Source: Erinaceus europaeus
Taxonomy: Eukaryota > Chordata > Mammalia > Eulipotyphla > Erinaceidae
DNA length: 64,000 nucleotides
Direction: 5' to 3'
NCBI RefSeq assembly: GCF_950295315.1
Contig: NC_080177.1
Span: 76,147,786-76,211,785, forward strand
Under the pieces are notes generated by a model. The model was given only the letters and a program-made list of their open reading frames with translations. It did not search any database and was not told the DNA's origin. The position numbers and the translations under genes are program-made. This document shows positions 9,228 through 19,393 of this stretch, piece by piece (the stretch's first letter is position 1; each line of letters opens with the position of its first letter).

Positions 9228-11035
9228 TTAGAAGAATAGAACAAAAGCTACAAATGTTTATCTAGAAACAGAATAAGACCTAGAATTGCCAAAAAATCTT
9301 GAGAAGAACAGAACTGAAGGGATCACACTCCCAGATCTCAAATTGTATTATAGGGCCACTGTAACAAAAAAAAACTGCTTGGTACTGGAACATAAATAGA
9401 CACACTGACCAGTGGAATAGAATTGAGAGCCTGGAGGGAGTACAGATCAACCTGCCAATGTCCATGTTCAGTGGGGAAGCAATTACAGAAGCCAAACCTT
9501 CCACCTTCTGCATCCCACAATGACCGTGGGTCCATACTCCCAGAGGATTAAAGAATAGGAAAGTTATCAGGGGAGGGGATGGGATACAGAGTTCTGGTGG
9601 TGGAAACTGTGTGAAGTTGTACCCCTCTTATCCTATGGTTTAGTCAATGTTTCCTTTTTATAAGTAAAAATTTTTTTAAAAAAGAATTGAGAGCCTGGAG
9701 GTAAGCCCCCACACCTATGGATATCTAATCTAATCTTTGACAAAGGTACCCAAACTATTAAATGGGGAAAGGAGAGTCTCTTCAACAAATGGTGTTGGAA
9801 AAATTGGGTTGAAACATGCAGAAGAATGAAACTGAACCACTATATTTCACTGAATACAAAAGTAAATTCCAAGTGGATCAAGGCCTTGGATTTTAGACCA
9901 GAAACTATCAAGATACTTAGAGGAAAATATTGGAAGAACTCTTTTCCATATAAATTTTAAAGATATCTTCAGTGAAATGAATCCAATTACAAAGAAGACT
10001 AAACGAATAATAGGCAAGAATAAATTAATGGAACTACATTTAATTAAAAGGCTTCTGCACAGCAAAAGTAACCAATAACCAAACAAAGAGACCCCTCACA
10101 GAATGGGAGAATGTCTTCACATGCCATATATCAGACAAGAGGCTAATAACCAAAATATTGCCAAATTCAATGACAAGAAAACAAATGATCCCACCCAAAA
10201 ATGGGGAGAAGACATGAACAAAATATTCACCACAGAAGAGATCCAAAAGGCCAAGAAACACATGAAAAAATGCTACAAGTCTTTAGTTGTCAGAGAAATG
10301 CAAATAAAGACAACAATGAGATACCACTTCACTCCTGTGAGAATGTCATACATCAGAAAAGGTATCAACAACAAATGCTGGAGAGATTGTGGGGACAAAG
10401 GAACCCTCCTGCACTGCTGGTAGGAATGTAAATTGATCCAGCCCCTGTAGAGAGCAGTCTGGAGCACTCTCAGAAGGCTAGGAGTGGACCTACCCTATGA
10501 CCCTGCAATTCCTCTGCTGGAGATATATCCTAAGGAACCAAATACAACCATCCAAAAAGAGTTGTGCTTAGCAGCACAATTTGTAATAGCCAAAACCTGG
10601 AAGCCACCCAGGTATCCAACAACAGATGAGTGGCTGAGCAAGTTATGGTACATATACACAATGGAATACTAGTCAGCTATTAAAAATGGTGATTTCACTG
10701 TTTTCAGCCCATCTTGGAGGGAGCTTGATGAAATCATGTTACATGAAATGAGTCAGAAACAGGAGGATGAATAGGTGATGATTTCACTTTCAGGCAAAAG
10801 TTGAAAAACAAAATGAGAAAACACTAAGCAGAACTTGGACTGGATTTGGTGTATTCACCAAAGTAAAAGTCTCTGGAGTGGGTGGGGGGGAAGGGTTCAG
10901 GTCCTGGAACAGGATGACACAGGACCTAGTGGGGGTTGTATGTTATGTGGATAATTGGGAAATGTTATGCATGTACAAACTATTGTATTTACTGTCAACT
11001 GTAAAACATTAATCCCCCAATAAAAAAATAAATTA
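9228..11035 (+). mobile_element. L1-B, 5'-truncated, ORF2 C-terminal part plus 3' UTR (split)
   Basis: Homologous to ORF2 of the large L1 from about its position 25,140 onward ('ggaaaattgggttgaaacatgcagaagaatgaaa...'). It ends with the C-terminal zinc-knuckle region (C-x3-C-x7-H-x4-C, near 10,378-10,430) and a short L1-B 3' UTR (10,790-11,035) unlike the 1.4-kb UTR of L1-A. Several stops and frameshifts make it a pseudogene. Interrupted at 9437-9682 by another L1 end. This and the element at 56,390 tie the L1-B 3' UTR to a true L1 ORF2. Confidence 0.85.
9437..9682 (+). mobile_element. L1-A 3' end inserted into L1-B
   Basis: 246-bp 5'-truncated L1-A 3' UTR ('aatgtccatgttcagtgggg...gatgggatacagagttctgg') with an A-rich tail. 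Flanked by a perfect 18-bp duplication 'agaattgagagcctggag' (9419-9436 and 9683-9700) of the host L1-B ORF2. It shows that L1-A was active after this L1-B copy had landed. Confidence 0.92.
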
Positions 11036-11065
11036 TTACTCTTTCCAACAAAAAAGGCAGTTAAT

Positions 11066-11338
11066 TTTTTTATTTATTTTATTTATTCCCGTTTGTTGCC
11101 CTTGTTGTTTTATTGTTGTAGTTATTATTGTTGTCGTTGTTGTTGGAAAGGACAGAGAGAAATGGAGAGAGGAGGGGAAGACAGAGAGGGGGAGAGAAAG
11201 ACACCTGCAGACCTGCTTCACCACCTGTGAAGTGACTCCCCTGCAAGTGGGGAGCCAGGGGCTCAAACCCAGATCCTTATCCGGTCCTTTCACTTTGCGC
11301 TATCTGTGCTTAAGGCGCTGCGCTACAGCCCGACTCCC
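11066..11338 (-). mobile_element. SINE-A, short 3' form
   Basis: Minus-strand copy: T-rich tail at 11,066-11,088, GTT/GTA-rich block, purine block, 'gcttcaccacctgtgaagtg' hairpin region, B box, and head ending at 'cagcccgactccc'. Flanked by the 12-bp duplication 'aaggcagttaat' (11,054-11,065 and 11,339-11,350). Confidence 0.92.
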
Positions 11339-11370
11339 AAGGCAGTTAATATTTTTAAATTCTTAGAAAC

Positions 11371-11447
11371 GTTTAATGGGTCATGCCATTAAACATTTAA
11401 AGCCCTTTCTTATGTTTGTACATACAAACATAAGAAAGGGCTTTAAA
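11371..11447. repeat. Two adjacent perfect inverted repeats
   Basis: 11,371-11,394 has 9-bp perfect arms ('gtttaatgg' / 'ccattaaac') around a 6-base loop. 11,396-11,447 is a 52-bp palindrome with perfect 25-bp arms around a 2-base centre ('ca'). Such perfection in otherwise decayed DNA is unusual. It is not part of the SINE that follows, although that SINE duplicated part of the right arm. Confidence 0.9.
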
Positions 11448-11684
11448 GGAAGTTGGGGGTAGCAAAGCTGGTTAAGTACAAAGCACAAGGACCGGTTAGG
11501 ATCCCTGTTCGAGCCCCTGGCTCCCCACCTGTAGGGGAGTCGCTTCACATGCGGTGAAGCAGATCTGCAGGCGTCTCTCTGTCTCTCTTCCTCTCTATCT
11601 CCACCGTCTCTCTCAATTTCTGTCTCTATCCAATAACAAATAAATAAATAAAAAGATTCTCTCTCTAAAAAAAAAAAAAAAGGA
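11448..11684 (+). mobile_element. SINE-A variant lacking the AAC/AAT block
   Basis: Head with 'gaccggttaggatcc' (a shortened D-to-anticodon region), B box 'gttcgagccccтgg'-like near 11,509, body, then 'ctctatccaataacaaataaa' and an A tail. The same variant occurs at 57,504. The sequence 'aagaaagggctt(t)' before and after it is the target duplication, taken from the right arm of the preceding palindrome. Confidence 0.85.
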
Positions 11685-11696
11685 AAGAAAGGGCTT

Positions 11697-12010
11697 AAAA
11701 ATTCCTTCTTCTTATACATGGAAGAATCTAATGCCACACACCACACTAAGGAGAACAAACAGCATTTTAGAGTGAGCCTCTGCATGTCTGCAGCTGCTCA
11801 TCAGATGCCATGGTAAGACAGAAAGAGACAACACTCCTTCTTGGATGTTCTGAATATTTTTATTTAGGATTACATGCGTTTTCTAAAAGCATGTAGAGTC
11901 ACTTACAAAATAGACTGATTCAACATTTAAAAAAATAAGGAACATGTCAATATATAGTTAAAGATATACATTTTCCCTAGAGATAGAGAAGAATTAAAAA
12001 AAAAAAACCT
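11697..12010. other. Single-copy-looking DNA
   Basis: No recognised repeat or gene. Confidence 0.5.
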
Positions 12011-12012
12011 TC

Positions 12013-12280
12013 AGGGGCCTGGTTGTGGTACGCTCAATACAGCATGTAAGAACCTGGGTTCAAGTCCAGGTCCCCACGTGTAGTGGGGAATCACTGCAAT
12101 AGGTGTCTCTATTTCTCTCTCCTTCTCTCTCCCTCCCCTCTCAGTTTCTCTGTCTTATCAGGAAGAGAAAAATGAAAGGAAGGGGGATGGAGCGGGGAGG
12201 GAGAGGGGATTCTGGGAGTGGTGGCCACCATATAAGCACAGAGCCCCAGTGATAACCCTGGCAGCAGAAAATTAATTAAA
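12013..12280 (+). mobile_element. SINE-B with long 3' end
   Basis: 'ggggcctggttgtggtacgc' head, B box 'gggttcaagtcc' near 12,057, CT-rich block, GA-rich insertion (12,165-12,210), and 3' end 'gccccagtgataaccctggc'. No clear duplication seen. Confidence 0.75.
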
Positions 12281-12296
12281 TTAAAAATAAATTTTA

Positions 12297-12572
12297 TGGG
12301 AGTGGGGCAGTAACGCAGCAGGTTAAGCGCATGTGGCGCAAAGCGCAAAGACTAGCTTAAGGATCCTGGTTTGAGCCCCCAGCTCCCCACCTGCAGGGGA
12401 GTCGCTTCACAAGCTGTGGAGCAGGTCTGCAGGTGTCTGTCTTTCTCTCCCCCCTTCCTCTTCTCTCTCGATTTCTCTCTGTCCTATCCAACAACGACGA
12501 CATCAACAACAACAATAACTACAACAATAAAAAAACAAGGGCAACAAAAAGGAATAAATAAATAAATAAATG
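12297..12572 (+). mobile_element. SINE-A, short 3' form
   Basis: Complete head, hairpin segment, CT block, AAC block and 'ggaataaataaataaataaa' tail. It follows directly on the AT-rich end of the preceding SINE-B, probably a tail-into-tail insertion. Confidence 0.85.
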
Positions 12573-12835
12573 AGAAAAAAGAAAAGTTAAATAAATAAAT
12601 TTTAAAAAGTGTATATCAACTTAAACCCTCCCCATTTCCTTTGGACTGAAGCTCTGCATCTTTGATTTCCAGCCTAGTGCCTATTGTTCTTTAGTTTTAT
12701 TACAGCTAGAGTTACTGTATTTTCTGAAGCCAATTTCAGAGCACATAATCAGAGAGAGCCCTCAAGGAAAGTACTGACTTTTCCTCCGTAGGGTATGATA
12801 GCCATCCACTCACCAAGCTGTCTGCCCCATGGGGA

Positions 12836-12962
12836 GAAAAGAAAAGAAAAGAAAAGAAAAGAGAAGAGAAGAGAAGAGAAGAGAAGAGAAGAGAAGAGAA
12901 GAGAAGAGAAGAGAAGAGAAGAGAAGAGAAGGGAAGGGAAGAAAAGAAGAGAAAAGAAAAAA
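12836..12962 (+). repeat. (GAAAA)n / (GAGAA)n microsatellite
   Basis: About 127 bp of pure purine pentamer repeats, starting as GAAAA and shifting to GAGAA and back. It produces long artefactual frames of K/R/E on plus and S/L/F on minus. Confidence 0.97.
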
Positions 12963-12969
12963 GACTCAT

Positions 12970-14047
12970 TTTGACTTATCATCAGGGAAACACAGTCAAG
13001 CTACCGCTTCACACCTGTGAGAATGGCCCACAATAAAAAGGTCAAAAATGGCAAATGCTGACAAGGTTGTGGAGGCCTCAGGAGGAAGCTTAACCAGGAC
13101 TTTTGAGAATCTAATCTAGCCACTGTGGGAAACAATGTTTCGATGGCTTTTGAAAAACTTTTTTTTGAGTGGCCATTTTATGCTGAAACTCCTCATAGGT
13201 ATGTAGAACGCACCTAAATATTAACTCAAAAAAAGATACAGGCATATATTTGTTCATTTCAATAGCCAATATTTGGAAACCAAAGTGCCAACAATAAATA
13301 AGCAGGGTTATTGCTGGAGGCAAAAACAAAACAAAACATATCACAATGTATCTACCTGCTTATCTATTATTATCATTTATTATTGCTGGAGTGCATGCAC
13401 TACAAATCCACTGCTCCTGGAGGCCATTTTCCCCATTTTGTTGCCTTTGTTGTTATTATTGTTGTTGTTGTTGTTGGATATGACAGAGAGAAATCAGAGA
13501 GGAAGGGAAGACAGAGAGGGAGAAAGACAGACACCTGCAGACCTGCTTCACTACTTGTGAAGTGACTCCCCTGCAGGTGGGGAGCCAGGGGCTCGAACCG
13601 GGATCCTTACACCGGTCTTCGCACTTTGCACCATCTGTGTTTAACCCGCTGCGCTGCCACCAGGCCCCCACGTTGTGGTTAGTTCACTATGGAATACAGG
13701 CCAGCATTCTGAAAAGACGGGATCTTGCCTTTTGCTACAGCATGAGTGGAAGCTGACAGGCATCATGCTAAGTGAAACGAGTTAGAAGGAGTAAGAGAAA
13801 TACCAGGTGAGCTCACTCAGGTGTGAGATCTAGAAGACAAAGCAAGGGAGCAGACAGAGTGAGACATGTGTAAACCACTTGTCTGTTATCTGCAGATCTG
13901 GGGTCACTAAAGGGGGACCCTATACCCTGCAGTGGAGGGCAAGGTGTAGGTGTGGGCAGGATAGCACATATTTGGGAGAAATGTAAAATTATACTTCTGA
14001 GGCAATGGTCTTGTAAAACAATATTTCCTCAATAAAAATCAATCAAC
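12970..14047 (+). mobile_element. Old L1 (L1-C type), ORF2 end and 3' UTR, split by a SINE
   Basis: 12,970-13,330 aligns in order with the late part of L1 ORF2 ('acacctgtgagaatggccc', 'gcaaatgctgacaaggttgt', 'ccactgtgggaaacaatg'). After the SINE, 13,671-14,047 continues with 'actatggaatacaggcc', 'aagctgacaggcatcatgct', and a 3' UTR ending 'cctcaataaaaatcaatc'. Heavily diverged, no open frame. Confidence 0.75.
13370..13669 (-). mobile_element. SINE-A, long form
   Basis: Minus-strand copy with the long 3' end ('ctgctcctggaggccattttccc' on plus), (GTT)n block, purine block, B box complement 'gctcgaaccgggatcc', and head 'cccgctgcgctgccaccaggcccc'. Inserted into the old L1. Confidence 0.85.
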
Positions 14048-14167
14048 AGGGGTCAGGTGATGGAACTCTTGGTAGAACACATATGTTACAATGCACAAGG
14101 ACCCAGGTTTAAGTCCCTAACCCCCTCCTTCGGGGGGAAAGTTTCTCAAGAGAAGTAAAGCAGTACT

Positions 14168-15894
14168 TGATTTGGATTGAGAGCAGCATGCAGGAAAGTG
14201 GGCCTCATCCTAAGGTTTCAGGTCTGGGGGAAATATAGGCTCTACAGTGGAAATGTGAAGTTCCTGCTGTCTTAGGGTTCAAGAAGACAATGGGATAGTT
14301 CTTGTTTTCATCACATTATTTGATGATTGTGTTAACTCTGAAAAGTCCCTTTGTTAGGGTTTGGGATATAATACCCAGCATCTTATATATAGCGGTGCTA
14401 CCAGTTGCTTCTGTTCTCCCTGGTCTAGGCTTTTGAGAGAGTCAACATATCAAAGAAGCCTATGTATTAAAAAGACTCAGTGTGTATTTTAAGAAGTTCT
14501 AGACATATGATCAATTTTTCCCCTCATATTAATTAAATAGTGGTTTATATGTCTACAATTTAATAGGAGTGTACATAAACACCATTTCCACCACCAAAAG
14601 ACTGTGTCCCATCCCCACCCCCCGCCATGCCGGGAAGCCCAATGGCCACCCTCCCGTCCACCACAGGATTTTTACTTTGGTGCCCTGCTCTAGATTTAAT
14701 CAGATCCTGCTTTTAGTTTCCCTTTCTGTTCTTCTTTCTCAACTTCTGTCAATGAGTGGGGATATCCCATACTCATCTGTTGTTAAAATTTTTGGATGGC
14801 TCTTGCCGGCCGAGTTAGCTTCGCAGTGGTGAACAGAGACGTGGAGACAACGGCTGGGCAGGGCAGCTGTATTTCTTTATTCAGGAACAACGATTCTCTT
14901 ACTCTGTAACCCTGAAACTCTCGAACTCAGGAACTCAGGAACTCTCGGACTCTGGCACTCTGGAACTCTTGTACTTGAGAGCCCTTTGAAACTCTGGCAC
15001 ACTGGAACTCTCTCTTACTCTGTAACCCTGAAACTCTCGAACTCAGGAACTCAGGAACTCTGGCACTCTCGAACTCAGGAACCCTCTCCCTTACTCTCGA
15101 ACTCTGGAACTCTCGGACTCAGGAACCCTCTCTCGGGGTTCCTTGGGGCGGGGCCAAGCAGGCCCGCGAAATTAATAGGACTGATCCAATTCTCTTGGCG
15201 GGGGAGGGCTAGAACAAACCAATATCTTTCTGGCTTAGCTGACTTAACATAATTCCTTCTAGCTCTGTCCAAGATGGGTCAGATAAGGTGGGTTCATTGT
15301 TCTTAATAGCTGCATAGTATTCCATTGTGCATATGTACCACAGCTTTCTCAGTCACTCATCTGTTGTTGGACACCAGGGTTCCTTCCAGGTTTTAGCTAT
15401 TATGAATTGTGCTGCTATGAACATAGATGTACACGTATCTTTTTGCTTGGGCATTATGGAATCCTTGGGGTATATCTCCAGAAGAGGAATTACTGGATCA
15501 TATGGAAGGTCTATGTCTAGCCTTGTGAGAGTTCTCCAGACTACTCTCCAGAGAAGCTGGACCAATTTACATTCCCACCAGCAGTGCAGAAGGGTTCCTC
15601 TGTCCCCAAAGACCCACCCTACTAGGGAAAGAGAGAGGCAGACTGGGAGTATGGATCAACCAGTCAACGCCCATGTTCAGTGGGGAAGCAATTACAGAAG
15701 CCAGGCCTTCCACCTTCTGCAACCCACAATGACCCTGGGTCCATACTTCCAGAGGGATAGAGAATGGGAAAGCTATCAGGGGAGGGGAGGGGATATGGAG
15801 ATCGGGTGGTGGGAATTATGTGGAACTGTACCCCTCTTATCCTATGGTTTTGTTAATGTCTCCTTTCTTAAATAAATAATAATAAGAAGAAGAA
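14168..15894. mobile_element. L1-A, 5'-truncated with 5' inversion (twin-primed)
   Basis: 15,608-15,894 is the L1-A 3' end on plus ('agacccaccctactaggga...ctatggttttgttaatgtctcc') with an A-rich tail. 14,168-15,607 is L1-A on minus, running from late ORF2 ('cccttctgcactgctggtggg', equivalent to ~26,019) to the middle of the 3' UTR (~27,000). An inverted upstream piece joined to a sense 3' piece, within one pair of 16-bp duplications, is the hallmark of twin priming. The inverted piece is itself interrupted by an LTR. Confidence 0.9.
14778..15222 (-). mobile_element. Solo LTR of a class II endogenous retrovirus, slightly truncated
   Basis: On minus it runs from U3 ('attggtttgttctagccc', about 15 bases short of the expected TG start) through a GC box 'ccccgcccc' and a 10-bp VNTR to a polyadenylation signal (complement near 14,877-14,882) and a U5 ending '...ttttaacaaca' at 14,778. 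It matches the LTRs at 19,050 and 19,643. It sits inside the inverted L1, whose sequence resumes at 15,223. The U3 edge is missing and no 6-bp duplication is left, so a deletion took the left end of the LTR. No viral gene is present. Confidence 0.88.
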
Positions 15895-15986
15895 GAAGTA
15901 AAGCAGTACTACAAGTGTCTCTCTCCCTCTCTATGTCCCCTCCCTTCTTGATTTCTGTCTCTATCCAATAAATAAATAAATAAAAG

Positions 15987-16339
15987 TAAAATGTTCTTGA
16001 AAAAAATCAATTAACAATAAATCAAGTCAGCAAAAGTGACCCTTGGGATATCCACACACCCGTGCAGCTAAGCATATAATTATTTGTCCCATGATATTTA
16101 CTTTCCGTTTACTCTACTAGTGTAGCTGGAAATCAAGTTGAATACAAGCATGAAAGCAAATAGATAATTTGTGTTTGTGTACAATAAAGTGTCAACAGTT
16201 TAGAATAAACTAAATTAGACTTCATAAATTAGCCAGCTTGGGACTGAAGTTTGTGCCATCTCTAAAAATAATTTCTAAACAAATCAATAGTGCAAACATG
16301 ATTATAAGAACTTTTTAAAGAACTTTATTATACATTTTG
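15987..16339. other. Single-copy-looking DNA
   Basis: No recognised repeat or gene; AT-rich. Confidence 0.5.
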
Positions 16340-16477
16340 AAAGTAAACTTTATTATTACTATTATTAATTTTATTAGTGATTTAATAATTAACAAGATTT
16401 TAATATAACAGGGGTGTAATTCCATACAGATCCTACCATCAGAGTTCTGTGTCCTATCCCCTCCACAGAATGTGAGC
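16340..16477 (-). mobile_element. L1 3' terminal fragment
   Basis: On minus: 'ggaggggataggacacagaactctg', 'ggaattacacccctgttat' and terminal 'attaaatcactaataaaat', i.e. the end of an L1-A-related 3' UTR with its tail towards the left. It abuts the plus-strand L1 piece that follows, giving a head-to-head arrangement. It cannot be a simple twin-priming inversion because it covers the 3' terminus. Confidence 0.65.
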
Positions 16478-17260
16478 TCAGACCTACAGGGATGCAGAGG
16501 TCAGATAGACTCCTGTGCTGACTATGGGCCCCAGATCAAATCGATGGGGTTTACAGTCAACAACATTTATATACTTTTCCCATATTTGTGAACTATTCCC
16601 TTCCCTGATCAAGCTTTCTAGTCCTTTTTCCAACTATGACACCATCTCCCCAGACAATAACCTGGGTCCACTTGCATATCAGCTGTCAGGCTCAAGCAGA
16701 AACTAGTAAAGTCATGGGCCCCTTGGAATAGACCTAAAATAGACCTACTAGCTTTTTCCAAAATGGAGGCCCCAAATCTTTACCTGCAATATTCTTGCCT
16801 TTAGGTTCATGATTAGTCAACAATTTGTTCTGCTTTATATGTTAACTCTTCTTTCAGCCACCAGGTTCCAGATGCTACCATGATGCCAACTGGACTTCCC
16901 TGGGCAGAGGATCCCACCATGTATCCTAGAGCCCCGCTTCCCTGGATGCGTGCCCCACTAGGAAAAGAGAGAAACAGGCTGGGAGTATGGATCGACCTGC
17001 CAACGTCCATCAATTACAAAAACCAGACCTTCCACCTTCTGCACCCCATAATGATCCTGGGTATATATTCCCAGAGGGATAAAGAACAGGGAATCTATCA
17101 AGGGAGGGAGTTGGATATAGAACTCTGGGGGGTGGGAACTGTGTGGAAATGTACCCCTCTTATCCTATGGTCTTGTCAATATTTCTATTATATAAATAAA
17201 TTTTTAAATAATAATAACAGTAATAAAGTCTTTATTTGAAAATAAATAAAAATATTCCTT
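16478..17260 (+). mobile_element. L1-A-related 3' UTR, 5'-truncated
   Basis: Colinear with the 3' UTRs at 41,194-42,190 and 27,330-27,790: 'cccagatcaaatcgatgggg', 'gacaccatctccccagacaat', 'caacaatttgttctgcttta', 'ttccagatgctacc', 'ccagagggataaag', 'ctatggtcttgtcaat', and an A-rich tail. It represents an older subfamily with a longer upstream 3' UTR. No coding capacity. Confidence 0.8.
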
Positions 17261-17690
17261 AAAAAAAAGAAGACGACCCTGGTCTTTCCAGTTTGCAATT
17301 GCAAAAGGTGGCACATAGAGTCTTTTGAGGTTAAAGTAAAATGTCAGTCTACGGCAAGAGGATGGTGTGGTAGAAGAAAGAGATTATGTCCAGCCCTAGT
17401 AACTCATATATGGTTTATATATGTAAAATAAAGAGGATATGTAATGTGTACTATGCAATATAATACCCACAGAGAACTGTTACCTGAACCAAATATGGAA
17501 AGGTAAGAAAGTCCAAGGTGTCTTGCCAGAGAAAAGAAATTACACTTAGTTTGCATGTATTGGTCAAGAATAATGAGATGAACTAAGAGCCAGATTAAAG
17601 TTTCAGTTAGTAAGAAAGCATGACTTCTTCAGGAAGCCACAATGAAGGGAGGATCAAAGGGAAGCAAAAGGAGAGGAGAATGAAAGAGTG
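17261..17690. other. Single-copy-looking DNA
   Basis: No recognised repeat or gene. Confidence 0.5.
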
Positions 17691-17945
17691 CCTGTCAGAA
17701 GTTGAAAGAACAGAACAGAAGGGAAAGCACAAAGCACAAGTCTGACTGGAGTTGGTGTATTGCACCAAAGTCTAAGACTCTGGGGTGGGGCGGAGGGTTC
17801 AGGTCCTGGAACAGGATGGCGGAGGAGGACGTGGAGGGGGCTAGAGTGTTGTATGGAAAACAGAAATGTTACACATGTATAAACTACTATATTTTGCTGT
17901 CAACTTTAAACCATGAAACCCCCCAAGTACAGAAGAAAAAAAAAG
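17691..17945 (+). mobile_element. L1-B 3' end
   Basis: 5'-truncated copy of the L1-B 3' UTR ('tggagttggtgtattgcacc', 'ggttcaggtcctggaacagg', 'acatgtataaactactatat') ending in 'aagaaaaaaaaag'. Confidence 0.8.
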
Positions 17946-18326
17946 AGCGTTTGTTCAAGATTTTCTAACCCCAGAATCATCTTTATTTTTTCATCTTTTA
18001 TCTTAACTGTTGCAGAATCCACTGAACTAGTCTCCATGTTAGTTTCTTGACCTCAGACCCAGTCCACACACATCTCAGATAGTAAGATACAATGTACATA
18101 ACAAGACACTCATTTGGGAGCACCACCACTAAATCTAGGAGCAACCTTTTATGGCCTGGACCCTGTCTAGTCCTCCAGTATCATCCCACCAGTCTTCACG
18201 CTTCATATCCCAAGGTGGTACCCAGACACACCAGACCGTTTCTTGTACTTCAGCTCCCAGATTCCACACCTTCTTCACTTAGCAGACTATCCTCCATTCT
18301 TGTAATGCGTGTTCTTGTCGGTGATC
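17946..18326. other. Single-copy-looking DNA
   Basis: No recognised repeat. An 82-codon open frame at 18,092-18,340 has no recognisable domain and is probably chance. Confidence 0.45.
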
Positions 18327-18448
18327 GCCCCCTCAGTTAAACACTTTCTCCTTGGTAACTTGCCTTGGCACCTCTCTCTGCCACTCTGCCCCCTCAGTTA
18401 AACACTTTCTCCTGGGTAACTTGCCTTGGCACCTCTCTCTGCCACTCT
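18327..18448 (+). repeat. 61-bp tandem duplication
   Basis: Two adjacent copies (18,327-18,387 and 18,388-18,448) of a segment beginning 'gccccctcagttaaacac' and containing 'cttgccttggcacctctctc'. They differ at about two positions. A recent local duplication with no known function. Confidence 0.92.
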
Positions 18449-18704
18449 GCTTACCACATTGTATTATCATTGCTAGTTTATACATTTGTTTCTCCTAGTA
18501 AGAGTGCAAAACATTAGGGCAAAGTGGAGATTGTTTAAGAGGGGTAAACCTTATGCAAATTTTTGACTTTATGTAAATTACTAAAAGCAATGCCTACGTG
18601 TTGTCACAAATTAAATAGCAACATACCGTAAAAACAAGTCCCTTCACACTAATTTCCCTTCTGTCCACTGTTTTTCCTCTCAGTTTCTCTCTCTAAAAGA
18701 AAAA

Positions 18705-18965
18705 TGTGGGGATTGGGTGGTAGTGCAGTGGGTTAACCACATGTGGCGCGAAGCACAAGGACCCACGTAAGGATCCCAGTTAGAGCCCCTGGCTTCCCAC
18801 CTGCAGGGGAGTTGCTTCACAGGCGGTGAAGCAAGTCTGCAAGTGTCTGTCTTTCTCTCTCCCTCTCTGACTTCCCCTCCTCTTTCCATTTCTCTCTGTC
18901 CTAGCCAACAATAATAATAACAATAATGATAAACAACAAAGGCAACAAAAGAGGAAAATTTTTTA
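18705..18965 (+). mobile_element. SINE-A, short 3' form
   Basis: 'ggggattgggtggtagtgcagtgggtt' head, B box 'gttagagcccc' (mutated) near 18,779, hairpin segment 'cttcacaggcggtgaag', AAT-rich block, 'ggcaacaaaagagg' and an A/T tail. Confidence 0.85.
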
Positions 18966-19049
18966 ATTTTTTTTTAAAAAAAAGATATAAAGACAATTCA
19001 TATCTGTGACCTTGGGAGAAATACTGCAGTTTCCACTGGAGGGGATGGG

Positions 19050-19393
19050 TATTGTTAAAATTTCGGAGGCTCTTGCCGGCCTGGCTTGCTTCACGGCGGG
19101 TAACAGAGACGCGGAGACAACGGCTGGGCAGGGAAGCTGTATTTCTTTATTCAGGAACAACGATTCATAAACTAAGACAAACTAATCACCAAACAGAACT
19201 CCGCTGTCTCTTTGCGGCGGCACAAGCACTCTCTTACTCTGGAATTCAGGAACCCTCTCCCTTACTCTCGAACTCAGGAACCCTCTCCCGGGGTTCCTTG
19301 GGGCGGGGCCAAGCAGGCCCGCGAAATTAACAGGACTCATCCAATTCTCTTGGCGGGGGAGGGCTAGAACAAACCAATGTAAAGCATACGACA
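19050..19393 (-). mobile_element. Class II ERV LTR (left, minus)
   Basis: 344-bp LTR on minus: starts 'tgtcgtatgctttacattgg' at 19,393, GC box, short GAGTTC-type repeats, polyadenylation signal (complement near 19,147-19,152), and a U5 ending in '...ttttaacaata' at 19,050. The minus-strand polypurine tract lies immediately upstream, at 19,394-19,414, as it would for a 3' LTR. Its outer (U5) end abuts the 6-bp duplication 'gatggg' at 19,044-19,049. Confidence 0.9.

Larger units (their letters stand above)
14048..15986 (+). mobile_element. SINE-B split by an L1
   Basis: The left part, 14,048-14,167 (head, B box 'ggtttaagtccc' near 14,106, body to 'aagtaaagcagtact'), and the right part, 15,911-15,986 ('acaagtgtctctctccc...ctctatccaataaataaa'), are the two halves of one SINE-B. 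They are separated by an L1 that duplicated 16 bp of the SINE, 'gaagtaaagcagtact' (14,152-14,167 and 15,895-15,910). Confidence 0.92.

Noticed and set aside
12749..13020. Protein frames rich in SLLF or EKRREEK
   Set aside because: Translations of a purine pentamer microsatellite; the same applies at 4271-4624, 29,590-29,903 and 39,387-39,737.
16340..17260. A twin-primed L1 like those at 14,168 and 49,669
   Set aside because: The minus piece contains the L1 3' terminus itself, which twin priming does not invert; two separate elements are more likely.
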